Source of the DNA: Mycolicibacterium sp. CBMA 226
Lineage (GTDB): Bacteria > Actinomycetota > Actinomycetes > Mycobacteriales > Mycobacteriaceae
Assembly: GCF_009729075.1 (NCBI RefSeq)
Contig: NZ_VTGY01000025.1
Span: forward strand, 1 to 64,000
DNA: 64,000 nt
Reading direction: 5' to 3'
A program made the translations under genes and the position numbers. Shown here piece by piece: positions 44,423 to 52,628 of the stretch; the first letter of the stretch is position 1, and every line of letters begins with the position of its first letter. The notes below the pieces were generated by a model, which worked only from the letters and a program-made list of their open reading frames with translations, did no database searches and was not told the origin of the DNA.

Positions 44423-46198
44423 GTGACTGATTTCATGTCTCGGCGCGACCTGGACTTCTTGCTGTACGAGTGGCTCGACGTGGTCGAGCTCACCAAGCAC
44501 GACCACTTCGCGGAGCATTCGCGTGACACCTTCGACGCCGTCCTCGACCTGAGCGCTGACATCGCGACCAAGCGTTTCGCGCCGCACAACAAGAAGGCCG
44601 ACCACAACCCGCCGTTCGTCGATGAGAGCGGCAAAGTGGTGCTGATCGACGAGGTCAAGCAGGCACTGGACGACTTCAACGGCGCGGGCCTGATGGCGAG
44701 CGCGTTCGACGAGCGCGTCGGCGGCATGCAGCTGCCCAACGTGGTGGCGCAGTCCTCGGCCGCGTTCTTCCGTGCGGCCAACCCCTCGACCTTCTCGTAC
44801 GCGTTCCTCACCGTCGGCAACGCGAACCTGCTGACCGAATACGGCACCGAAGAGCAGATCGACACCTGGGTTCGCCCGATGCTCGAGGGCCGGTACTTCG
44901 GCACCATGTGCCTGTCGGAGCCGGATGCAGGCTCGTCGCTCGCCGACATCTCCACCAAGGCCACCAAGGCGGCCGACGGCACTTACCGCGTCACCGGCAC
45001 CAAGATGTGGATCACCGGTGGTGACCACGAGCTGAGCGAGAACATCGTGCACCTGGTGCTGGCCAAGGTTCCCGGCGGTGGTCCCGGCGTCAAGGGCATC
45101 TCGCTGTTCATCGTGCCGAAGTATCTGACCGACGGCACCCGCAACGATGTCGCGCTCGTCAGCCTCAACCACAAGATGGGCAACCACGGCACCACCAATG
45201 CCCTGCTGAACTTCGGTGACGGCAGCCACCAGCCCACCGACGAGCCGGGTGCCGTCGGCTACCTCGTGGGCGAGGAGCACCGCGGCCTGGCCTACATGTT
45301 CCACATGATGAACGAGGCCCGTGTCGCCGTCGGCTCCATGGCCACCGCCATCGGTTACGCCGGTTACCTCACGTCGCTGGAATACGCCAAGGTGCGCACC
45401 CAGGGCCGTCCGGTCGGTGACAAGGACCCCTCGCGCGCGCAGGTCGCGATCATCGAGCATGCCGATGTCAAGCGCATGCTGCTGGCTCAAAAGTCTTACG
45501 TGGAAGGCGCTTTGGCGCTGGGCCTGTACTGTGCCCGCCTGGTTGACCAGATCAAGATCTTCACCGGCGCCGAGCGCGACGAGGCTGAGCTGATGCTCGA
45601 GGTCCTGACCCCGATCGCCAAGAGCTGGCCGTCGCAGTGGTGCCTGGAGGCCAACAACCTGGGCATCCAGATCCACGGCGGCTACGGCTACACCACCGAA
45701 TACGACGTGGAGCAGCAGTACCGCGACAACCGTCTGAACGCCATTCACGAAGGCACGCACGGCATCCACGGCATCGACCTGCTGGGCCGCAAGGTCGTCA
45801 TGCAGGGCGGCGCCGGCCTGAAGCTGCTGCAGCGGCGGATCGGTGAAACCGTCGAGACCGCTCTGAAGTCGGAGGCCACCGCCGGCTACGCGCGTGAGCT
45901 GCAGGCCCAGACCGAGCGCCTGGTCGAAGTGACTGCGACGCTGTGGGCCGCCGGCGATGCCGAGACCACGCTGGCGAACTCGACTGCCTACCTCGAGGCC
46001 GCCGGCCACATCGTGATGGCCTGGATCTGGCTGGAGCAGCTGAGCGCCGTCGGCGCCAACACCGGCAACTTCTACGACGGCAAACGTGCTGCGGCGCAGT
46101 ACTTCTTCCGCTACGAGCTGCCGAAGGTGACGACCCAGCTGGACTTGCTGGCCAGCCTGGACCGCACCACCGTCGAGGCGCAGGTCGACTGGTTCTGA
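44423..46198 (+). CDS. acyl-CoA dehydrogenase, long (DmdC/FadE5-size) type
   Basis: A 591-residue acyl-CoA dehydrogenase with an extra C-terminal helical domain. The flavin loop MCLSEPDAGSSLADISTKA, substrate loop GTKMWITGGDHEL and QIHGGYGYTTEYDVEQQYRD with EGTHGIHGIDLLGRK place the likely catalytic Glu in HEGTHGI. Such long enzymes often act on long-chain or methylmercaptopropionyl-type CoA esters. GTG at 44423 has GGAAGG upstream. Codon usage is notably uniform and C-rich, hinting at high expression. It is controlled by the divergent TetR through the dyad at 44361. Confidence 0.95.
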   Translation: MTDFMSRRDLDFLLYEWLDVVELTKHDHFAEHSRDTFDAVLDLSADIATKRFAPHNKKADHNPPFVDESGKVVLIDEVKQALDDFNGAGLMASAFDERVGGMQLPNVVAQSSAAFFRAANPSTFSYAFLTVGNANLLTEYGTEEQIDTWVRPMLEGRYFGTMCLSEPDAGSSLADISTKATKAADGTYRVTGTKMWITGGDHELSENIVHLVLAKVPGGGPGVKGISLFIVPKYLTDGTRNDVALVSLNHKMGNHGTTNALLNFGDGSHQPTDEPGAVGYLVGEEHRGLAYMFHMMNEARVAVGSMATAIGYAGYLTSLEYAKVRTQGRPVGDKDPSRAQVAIIEHADVKRMLLAQKSYVEGALALGLYCARLVDQIKIFTGAERDEAELMLEVLTPIAKSWPSQWCLEANNLGIQIHGGYGYTTEYDVEQQYRDNRLNAIHEGTHGIHGIDLLGRKVVMQGGAGLKLLQRRIGETVETALKSEATAGYARELQAQTERLVEVTATLWAAGDAETTLANSTAYLEAAGHIVMAWIWLEQLSAVGANTGNFYDGKRAAAQYFFRYELPKVTTQLDLLASLDRTTVEAQVDWF

Positions 46199-46222
46199 GC
46201 CGCTGAACCCACGCTGGAGTAG

Positions 46223-46255
46223 ACGTAGGACCCGAGGTTTCCTCGGGTCCTACGT
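46223..46255. terminator. perfect bidirectional hairpin terminator
   Basis: ACGTAGGACCCGAGG (46223-46237) pairs perfectly with the arm at 46241-46255 around a TTT loop: a 15-base stem with a 3-base loop. It lies between convergent genes ending at 46198 and 46267. TCAGTTTT follows on the plus strand. The symmetry fits termination in both directions. Confidence 0.88.
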
Positions 46256-46266
46256 TCAGTTTTGGG

Positions 46267-48606
46267 CTACGGCATGACCGGTGGTGTGCCCCAGAAGTCG
46301 TTGAGCGGCGCGGCGAACGCGTCGTTGTTGGTCAGCGGTGCCAAACCGAGCGAATCCTCGATGGTGCGCAACAGGCTGTAGTGGTTGGCGTAGCTGGTGT
46401 CGGTGAAGTTACCCGACCGCATCCCGGCGCGGACGGCACCCGGTGATGGAATCGCCACGGTGACAACGCGATTGCCACCGTTGCCGAAGCCGAGCGACAG
46501 GTTGTCGGTATCTTCGTCGAACGTGATGAAGATGGCCGACTTCTGCGTCGGGTCGTTCCATACCTCCGAATTGAGAATGGTCGGGATGGTCTGCTGCACG
46601 AACTGGTCGGCCGCCTTGACGTTGTACTGGTGGTTGGTGAGCATGCTGCCGATGAAGTTGAGGTAACCGGCGGGGAAGTCGAGCGGCCCTTCACCGTTGT
46701 TGGCCTCGTTGGCCGCGAACCAGGCGAAGTTGGGCGCCGTGGCCGATGACTGGAGATCGGTCGCCATCTGGGTCAGCGGATGGAGATGGGCGTCGGCCCG
46801 AGCCTGGTTGTTGTAGATGTCGCTGTACGCCAGGAACGGCAACTGGTCGGGCGCGTAGTCACTGGTCGACACATACGGTCCGGCCGCGGACATGCCCTGC
46901 GCATACCCGGCCCAGGTCTTGCCGGCGGCTTCGATCCTGTCAGCGAGATTTGTCGCACTGATGCAATTGGTCGCGCAGTTGTAGCTGAGGCCGAAGTCGG
47001 AGCCGCCGAGGATCGGGTAATAGTTCGGATCACTCGGATGGGTGAGCGCGTAGTAGTCGGTTGCCACGCCATACGTGTTGATCAGGCTGTTGAGATACGG
47101 CGCGTTGGGGCTGCCGACGATGTCGTTGTAACCCTTGTTCTCCAAATAGACCATGAACACGTGGTCGAGCGCGCCGACAGTGGACTTCGGCGGCGCGGGC
47201 GGCGGCGGTGCAGGCAGGGCGGCGCCGACGGTGAATGACAGGTTGTCGGCGAACGCGTTGTTGTAGCCGCCGGTGAATGGGTTCAAGTCCTGCAGCGTCA
47301 CGGTCACCTGTGCCGAGCGCGTGCCGACGGGAATGGTGCCTTCGGTGCTGCGTTCGAGTAGTCCGGTCTGGAACCAGCGGTCGAGTGGGCCTACGGGCGC
47401 AAGGCTACCGACCCCCACCTGCGTTCCGCCGGCATCGAGGAAGCGGACATTCACCAGAGCTTCTGACGGGTCGATCATCGCGCCGCCCAGGTACCCACTG
47501 AGTTTGAACGGCGTCGAGCCGGCATCGATGCTCGACGCGGCGCCGCTGAGATCGACGGTCTGGCTCAACGTAGAGGTCGCGACATTGCCGCCGCCGAAGA
47601 ACTGCTTGTCTGCGGGGCCAGTAGGGTCACTCGGGAAATTGAAGATGGCGGGCAGCGTCGGGCCCGGTGTCGAGAGCCCCAACGGGATTTGGCGCGCCGT
47701 GCCGTATGGGATGACCGTCGGTGTGCCGGTGACGGTCCAGCCGGGAATGGAAACCGTGCTGCCGCCGGACAGCGATGGATCACCGAGCTCTGCACCCGGA
47801 TTGGTCAGGAGGTTCGGGCTTGTCACATTCCAGGCCGAAACCACATGTGGCGGCAGGAGATTCGTCTCGATCTGCCTACGCACCCACGCCAGCACCGTCC
47901 ACAGCGCCGGCGAATTGGCAGGCACGTTCGACGGCAGGGCCGACACCAGCGGCTGGAGTACGACTGCGATCAATTGTTTTGCGGCGGTGACGATTTGGCT
48001 GATCACGTTGGTTGTCGTCGGGGCCGACACGGTCGGGGTCACGACTGCCGCCAGCGGCGTTGCCGTGGCGGTATGGGCTATTGATGCGGTGGCCGGCACC
48101 GCCACTGCTGCGACGGTCAATGGTGCGGGGGAGTGGTTGATCGTGGCGGCAGTGGGTTGCGGCTGACTGAGTTTCTTTGCGCTGCCGGCGGATTCGTCGG
48201 TGCCGGGCGTCGAGGTCGGCGTGGTCTTTGCGGCGTCACTCGGGTGGCGGTTGGGGTTCGCGGTCCGGTGCCGGTCGGCCGTGTCGGTGCCTTTGCTGTC
48301 GGTGTTCGTGTTGTCGCTGCCCTGGTTGGACCGCTGCTTGGATTTATGGGTAGGGGACGGCGCGGAATCGTCTGACGTCGATGCCGGCGTGGCGCCGGGC
48401 TGAGCCGCTGTCGCCGAGGTGGGCGTGTGTGTCGGGCCCGGCTTACCAGGGCCTGCCGCCGCGTCCGTCGCATGTGAGGTGTCGGCCGATGTCGACGTCG
48501 ATGCCGGCTCGGCGTAGGCAATCCCTTGGCCTGTGGTCAGGCATACGCCCACCCCGAGGAACACCGCCAGGGCCCCGACCCGACCGACATACCGTGCGCC
48601 ACCCAT
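46267..48606 (-). CDS. large secreted phosphoesterase-family protein
   Basis: A 779-residue exported protein. A signal peptide (about residues 1-33, cleavage near AYAEP) is followed by a Ser/Thr/Pro/Asp-rich linker to about 160, an Ala/Val-rich stretch, a beta-rich carbohydrate-binding-like domain near 250-450 (NLLTNPGAELGDPSLSGG start, QTVDLSGAA) and, after a proline spacer, a phosphoesterase domain from about 475 (VFMVYLENKGYNDIVG, YYPILGGSD, FITFDEDTDN). The C-terminal domain resembles the acid phosphatase/phospholipase C superfamily. The linker suggests cell-wall or surface location. Substrate is unknown. Confidence 0.85.
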   Translation of the reverse strand: MGGARYVGRVGALAVFLGVGVCLTTGQGIAYAEPASTSTSADTSHATDAAAGPGKPGPTHTPTSATAAQPGATPASTSDDSAPSPTHKSKQRSNQGSDNTNTDSKGTDTADRHRTANPNRHPSDAAKTTPTSTPGTDESAGSAKKLSQPQPTAATINHSPAPLTVAAVAVPATASIAHTATATPLAAVVTPTVSAPTTTNVISQIVTAAKQLIAVVLQPLVSALPSNVPANSPALWTVLAWVRRQIETNLLPPHVVSAWNVTSPNLLTNPGAELGDPSLSGGSTVSIPGWTVTGTPTVIPYGTARQIPLGLSTPGPTLPAIFNFPSDPTGPADKQFFGGGNVATSTLSQTVDLSGAASSIDAGSTPFKLSGYLGGAMIDPSEALVNVRFLDAGGTQVGVGSLAPVGPLDRWFQTGLLERSTEGTIPVGTRSAQVTVTLQDLNPFTGGYNNAFADNLSFTVGAALPAPPPPAPPKSTVGALDHVFMVYLENKGYNDIVGSPNAPYLNSLINTYGVATDYYALTHPSDPNYYPILGGSDFGLSYNCATNCISATNLADRIEAAGKTWAGYAQGMSAAGPYVSTSDYAPDQLPFLAYSDIYNNQARADAHLHPLTQMATDLQSSATAPNFAWFAANEANNGEGPLDFPAGYLNFIGSMLTNHQYNVKAADQFVQQTIPTILNSEVWNDPTQKSAIFITFDEDTDNLSLGFGNGGNRVVTVAIPSPGAVRAGMRSGNFTDTSYANHYSLLRTIEDSLGLAPLTNNDAFAAPLNDFWGTPPVMP

Positions 48607-48806
48607 GGTCGTTTCCTCCGCCCGCCCGCTGCCAATGTCTCGCGGTAACGGTAGAAAGAATTAACGTCGCAGTTAGCAGTTCCGCCTGGGATGAAGCTGG
48701 GAGTATTCGTACGGTTCCCCGTGATTTTGTCGATCATGGCCTGTCGCGGTGGACAAAGGCGGGCCGCCACCCCGTCTTGCGACGAGGTGGCGGCCTCTCT
48801 TGCACG
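48607..48806. other. intergenic region without recognisable gene
   Basis: This 200-base gap between two leftward secreted-protein genes holds the presumed promoter of the phosphoesterase gene. It has relatively AT-rich stretches near 48655-48720 but no clear ribosome site, hairpin or small gene that I can support. Confidence 0.4.
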
Positions 48807-49214
48807 CTAGATGCGAATGAACGCGCTACCCGCTGCGTCCCAGACGCCCCAGGCGCCCAGGTCGGGATCCCAGACCACCTGGAGTCCGGTGGCCCAGTCG
48901 GGGAGCGGCGGTGCCGGCGGAGTGCCGACCGGCGGCACCACCGGAACCTGGACCCACGACGGCACTGCGGTGAACGGGATGCGGTCCTGCGGTGCCGGCC
49001 CACCGTGCCCCGGAGGCGGCAGGTAGCCGTGCCCCGGCGGGAGCGGATTGCCGGGTGTCCCGGCATTCACGCCTGGTCCGGTCACCCCGGGAACCGGCGG
49101 TGGCGGGACCGGGGTGTGCGTATCGGCCTGGGCGATGCCGGCGCCGACACCGAGTCCGGCCAGGCCGAGCATGCTGGTCGCGATTGCACGCGCTGCGGTC
49201 TTCTTCAAGGTCAC
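48807..49214 (-). CDS. proline/glycine-rich secreted protein
   Basis: A 135-residue exported protein. GTG at 49214 with GGAG nine bases upstream gives a typical signal peptide (LKKTAARAIATSMLGLAGLG, cleavage after GIAQA near residue 30). The mature chain is rich in Pro and Gly (PVPPPPVPGVTGPG, PGHGYLPPPGHGG) and ends with a tryptophan-rich tail, WDPDLGAWGVWDAAG. It looks like a mycobacterial envelope or secreted protein of unknown function. The longer open frame upstream lacks a sensible start and is not used. Confidence 0.75.
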   Translation of the reverse strand: MTLKKTAARAIATSMLGLAGLGVGAGIAQADTHTPVPPPPVPGVTGPGVNAGTPGNPLPPGHGYLPPPGHGGPAPQDRIPFTAVPSWVQVPVVPPVGTPPAPPLPDWATGLQVVWDPDLGAWGVWDAAGSAFIRI

Positions 49215-49400
49215 GTTTCGAACTCCTTGCGTGTGCTCGTGATGAAAGAGGAATCGCTTCTTCCGCGCTGTCCCGCGGCAGAACAACTCCACGACCCCCG
49301 CAACACACGTACCCATGAGCGCGGTCGCGAAACCACGCAATGTCGATGAGTCGACGATTTGGCGGTGTCAGATGAATCTGCGCCGCAGCGCAAACGATCG

Positions 49401-49812
49401 TCAGTGGCGCCGACGCGAAGCCGGGTGTCCGTGGTCGGAAAGGTCTGGCCACGGTGGCCGCCGCAGCAGCGCCAGGCAGCCGATCGTCGCGGCCACCAGG
49501 CCTGTCGCCACACCGATCAACGCAATCCGGTCCGCGTCCACGGCAGGCACCCAAGAGGTCCCGCCGTCACGGATGACGAAGACACCCAAAGGTTTTGCTG
49601 TCGTGCTCGAACCTGAGTGGCTGACCTTGGCGACGGGGATGACGGTCGATCCGTCGGGCGTGTGGTACGGCTCGGCGAACACTCGCCCGGCTGCGTCGTC
49701 GGCGAACTGGTCGAGAAAAGCTTCGGGATTCTGCAACCTGGCCTCCGCGTTTGATCGAGCGTGGATGGTCGCCAGCGTAATTCGACGGCACCGTGATGTG
49801 CCAGACCTGCAC
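49401..49812 (-). pseudogene. probable frameshifted small membrane protein gene after tspO
   Basis: Two adjacent frames each look coding over complementary parts. GTG at 49812, three bases after the tspO stop, begins VQVWHITVPSNYA; the reading then turns into arginine-rich noise. From about 49770 the next frame gives ATIHARSNAEARLQNPEAFL and continues to a clear C-terminal membrane helix (IALIGVATGLVAATIGCLAL). Removing one G near 49768-49778 would join them into one protein of about 136 residues. The total of 412 bases is one more than a multiple of three. Either the gene is broken or the sequence has an error; alternatively a shorter gene starts at TTG 49736. Confidence 0.55.
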
Positions 49813-49815
49813 CGG

Positions 49816-50313
49816 CTACGGTCGGCTGGCCTGCCGGTTCAGCTGCCGGATGTGCCCGCACAACACGGTGGCGAAAGCGCACCACACGGGATACAGCGCC
49901 AGCGGAGCGGCCCGTTCACCGATGGCGTCGACGGCTCGCCGCGTCAGGTCGGCGCTGCTCACGGTGAGCGCGGCGCTGACGACGGTCGCGCTGCCGAATC
50001 GGCGGCGGTTGAAGAACAGCCAGGACCACGACGCGTTGAGTGCGAGATTCAGTGCGAGCCCGTTCCGGTAGGCGCGCCGCTCGATGTCGCGGCCGGTGGC
50101 GCCCAATTCATCGATGGCGGCCGCGGACACGACGGCGAGATCTGTGTAGAGCGCGGGCCAAACCACCGGGAACACTTCTCGCGGCGGTTGGTAAGCCGGC
50201 TTGTGCAGCTGTGCATACCAGCACGAGCGGACTGCGGGCGCGGTTGCCGCACCGCCGATCGCCGCGGTGGCGGCGGTTGCAAGCCCCGTGATCAGCAGGG
50301 TGGTGACACGCAT
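49816..50313 (-). CDS. TspO/MBR family membrane protein
   Basis: A 165-residue TspO/peripheral benzodiazepine receptor family protein with five hydrophobic helices. Family signatures are WYAQLHKPAYQPPREVFPVVW, YRNGLALNLALNASWSWLFF and YPVWCAFATVLCGHI. TspO proteins bind porphyrins and sterol-like ligands and respond to stress. ATG at 50313 has GGAAGG upstream and yields the standard length; the longer open frame is discarded. It is followed immediately by the frameshifted small gene, likely in the same transcript. Confidence 0.9.
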   Translation of the reverse strand: MRVTTLLITGLATAATAAIGGAATAPAVRSCWYAQLHKPAYQPPREVFPVVWPALYTDLAVVSAAAIDELGATGRDIERRAYRNGLALNLALNASWSWLFFNRRRFGSATVVSAALTVSSADLTRRAVDAIGERAAPLALYPVWCAFATVLCGHIRQLNRQASRP

Positions 50314-50404
50314 GAAAATCCTTCCCCCGGTTGCGGCAAAACCGCGACGCCACTGGCCAATTGGCAGGCGCTCACTTTCGATGCTGCCATACGTGCCCGT
50401 GCCG

Positions 50405-51799
50405 CTACGGTTTCCGCGGCGCGGGGACGGCGGTGCCGGCCGCGCTGAGCGCGTGATATCGCCGTAGCGCCTCGGCGCGTTCTTCGTCGTGATCGATGAT
50501 CGGTGCGGGGTAGTCGGGCGGGCGCGATCCGGATTTGAGGTGGGCGTCAGCGGCGTCGGCCAACTCGGGAACCCAGCGGCGGACGTACGAGCCGGTGGGG
50601 TCGAACTTCTGGCCTTGCGCCGTCGGATTGAACACGCGGAAGTACGGCGCGGCATCGGTGCCGCTGCCCGCGCACCATTGCCAGCCGTGCTGATTGTTGG
50701 CGATGTCGGCGTCGACCAGCTGCTCCAGGAACCAGCGGGCCCCCCACTGCCACGGCAGGTGCAGGTCTTTCACCAGAAAGGACGCGGTGATCATCCGCAC
50801 GCGGTTGGGCATGAAGCCAGTCTGGCGCAATTGCCGCATGCCGGCGTCGACGAACGGGAATCCGGTCCGGCCGTCCTTCCAGGCGTCGAAGAGGCGCTCT
50901 GCGGCGTCGTCGGTATCGGTTTCGATGGCGTCGAAATCACGATTCCAGTTGTGCCAGGCGCTGTCCGGCCAGTGGTGCAGCACCGCGGCGTAGAAATCGC
51001 GAAAAGCGAGCTGGCGCAGGTACGCAACGTGACTGCTGTTGCTCAGGTCGAGGTCGTCCACCATGGTGCGCGGGTGAATCGTCCCGAACTTCAAGTGCAC
51101 CGACAATTGACTGGTGCCATCGATGCCGGGCAGGTCGCGGCGTTCGGCGTAGTCGTCCAGTGCGGTGTCGACGAATCGTCGCCACTGGTGGCGCGCGGCC
51201 GCCGCACCGGCAGCGAAGCACGGCGGCACACCGGCGTCCGGGATGTCGGCCGGTTTCACCGCCCCGGCAGGCAAACTGCCCGGCTCGATCCATTGCGCCG
51301 ATCGGGGACCGGTTCGGGCCGGCTGCCGCCAGCCGTGGTCACGCCAGCGCCGGAAGAACGGCGTGAACACCCGGTACGGGGTGTTGTCGTCTTTGGTGAC
51401 CCGCCCCGGCGAGACCAGGTACGGGGACCCCGTCGCGACCAGTGGGATGCCGTCGAGCGCCGCCCGTACGCGCGCGTCCCGGCGCTGCCCGAACGGGGTG
51501 AAGTCTGCTGAAATATGCACGCCGCCGGCGCCGATCTCTCTGGCAATCAGCGGAATTCGCTCTTCCGGCCGGCCGCGGGTGATCAGCAGCCGGCTGTCGA
51601 GCTCCGTGTTCAGATGTCTCAGGCAGTCACCCAGGAACTGCAGCCGCCGCGCACTCGACGATGCTTCGAGCTGCGGATCGAGCACAAAGCATCCGAGTAC
51701 GTCACGGTCCTGGGCGGTAGCCGCCGCCAGGGCCGGCAGGTCATGCAGCCGCAGGTCGCGGCGGAACCACAGAAGGGACGGCACAGGTCCATCTTCCAA
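50405..51799 (-). CDS. phrB: deoxyribodipyrimidine photolyase
   Basis: A 464-residue DNA photolyase that uses blue light and FADH- to split cyclobutane pyrimidine dimers. LLWFRRDLRLHD marks the N-terminal antenna domain, and the FAD/DNA domain has LSVHLKFGTIHPR, GFPFVDAGMRQL, NRVRMITASFLVKDL and WQWCAGSGTDAAPYFRVFNP. The last motif is very typical of class I CPD photolyases. The start at 51799 could instead be a GTG five codons downstream. It is divergent from a membrane protein gene 66 bases away. Confidence 0.95.
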   Translation of the reverse strand: MEDGPVPSLLWFRRDLRLHDLPALAAATAQDRDVLGCFVLDPQLEASSSARRLQFLGDCLRHLNTELDSRLLITRGRPEERIPLIAREIGAGGVHISADFTPFGQRRDARVRAALDGIPLVATGSPYLVSPGRVTKDDNTPYRVFTPFFRRWRDHGWRQPARTGPRSAQWIEPGSLPAGAVKPADIPDAGVPPCFAAGAAAARHQWRRFVDTALDDYAERRDLPGIDGTSQLSVHLKFGTIHPRTMVDDLDLSNSSHVAYLRQLAFRDFYAAVLHHWPDSAWHNWNRDFDAIETDTDDAAERLFDAWKDGRTGFPFVDAGMRQLRQTGFMPNRVRMITASFLVKDLHLPWQWGARWFLEQLVDADIANNQHGWQWCAGSGTDAAPYFRVFNPTAQGQKFDPTGSYVRRWVPELADAADAHLKSGSRPPDYPAPIIDHDEERAEALRRYHALSAAGTAVPAPRKP

Positions 51800-51865
51800 T
51801 GTCCGGCGAGGCTGTGGCGAACCGATGTGCGTGCTTTGCCCGGTTCGTATCGATACGGTACGGAC

Positions 51866-52627
51866 ATGGTGGATTTCGCCCTCAGGTCCTGCGGACTACG
51901 CGGCCATGCCACGTTCGCCCCCGACGAACCGGAGCTGGCGGCTCGCTTGCATGTGCAGACACCGGTCGGTGAGGCATGGCGATGTCTGCGGTGCGAGACG
52001 TTCGTCGTCGGTCCGCCGCGGGGGAAGGGCCCGGCGGAATCGGCACCCGAAGTGCCGCGTGGCCGGCTGCTGCGTGACCGTGTGCTGATGCGGATGCTGG
52101 CCGTCGAGCGCGTCTTCCGGTTTCTGCTGCTGGCTGCGATGTCCTACGGCGTGTTCAGAGTGCGAGCGGCGCGGGTACATCTGCGTGACATGTTCGAGAA
52201 GGACCTGCCACTACTGCGGCCTCTCGCCGATCAGCTCGGCTGGAACCTCGACAGCTCCAAGATCGTCCGCCACATCAACGACGCCTTCACGATGTCGAGC
52301 AGCACGCTGATGTGGATCGGGATCGGCATCGCCGTGTATGCGTTGATCGAATTGGTGGAAGCCGTTGGCCTGTGGGGCATGTGGCGCTGGGGTGAGTACT
52401 TCGCGGTGGTGGCCACCGGCATCTTCCTGCCGTTGGAGATCTACGAGCTGACCGAGAAGGTCACCGCGCTCCGGGTGGCGATGCTGTTGGTGAACGTCGT
52501 TGCGGTGCTGTGGTTGTTGTGGAGCAAGCGGCTGTTCGGCCTCAACGGTGGAGGTGCGGCATACCGGCAGGAGCACGAGACCGAAAGCCTGATGAGTGTC
52601 GAGCGGGCCGGCCTGGCCACGGCCTGA
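51866..52627 (+). CDS. DUF2127-like membrane protein
   Basis: A 253-residue protein with a soluble N terminus carrying CLRC and CGLRGH, which could be a small metal ribbon, and a C-terminal membrane domain with four helices (e.g. STLMWIGIGIAVYALIELVEAVGLW and VAMLLVNVVAVLWLLW). The membrane part fits DUF2127. ATG at 51866 was chosen because TACGGT at 51854-51859 is a -10 placed six bases before it, suggesting a leaderless transcript; CGTATCGATACG at 51846-51857 is a perfect 12-base palindrome there. Function unknown. Confidence 0.78.
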   Translation: MVDFALRSCGLRGHATFAPDEPELAARLHVQTPVGEAWRCLRCETFVVGPPRGKGPAESAPEVPRGRLLRDRVLMRMLAVERVFRFLLLAAMSYGVFRVRAARVHLRDMFEKDLPLLRPLADQLGWNLDSSKIVRHINDAFTMSSSTLMWIGIGIAVYALIELVEAVGLWGMWRWGEYFAVVATGIFLPLEIYELTEKVTALRVAMLLVNVVAVLWLLWSKRLFGLNGGGAAYRQEHETESLMSVERAGLATA

Positions 52628-52628
52628 A

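Noticed and set aside
44390..46009. 539-residue minus-strand open frame antisense to the acyl-CoA dehydrogenase
   Set aside because: Shadow of a strongly codon-biased gene; it would run through the operator dyad and has no motifs.
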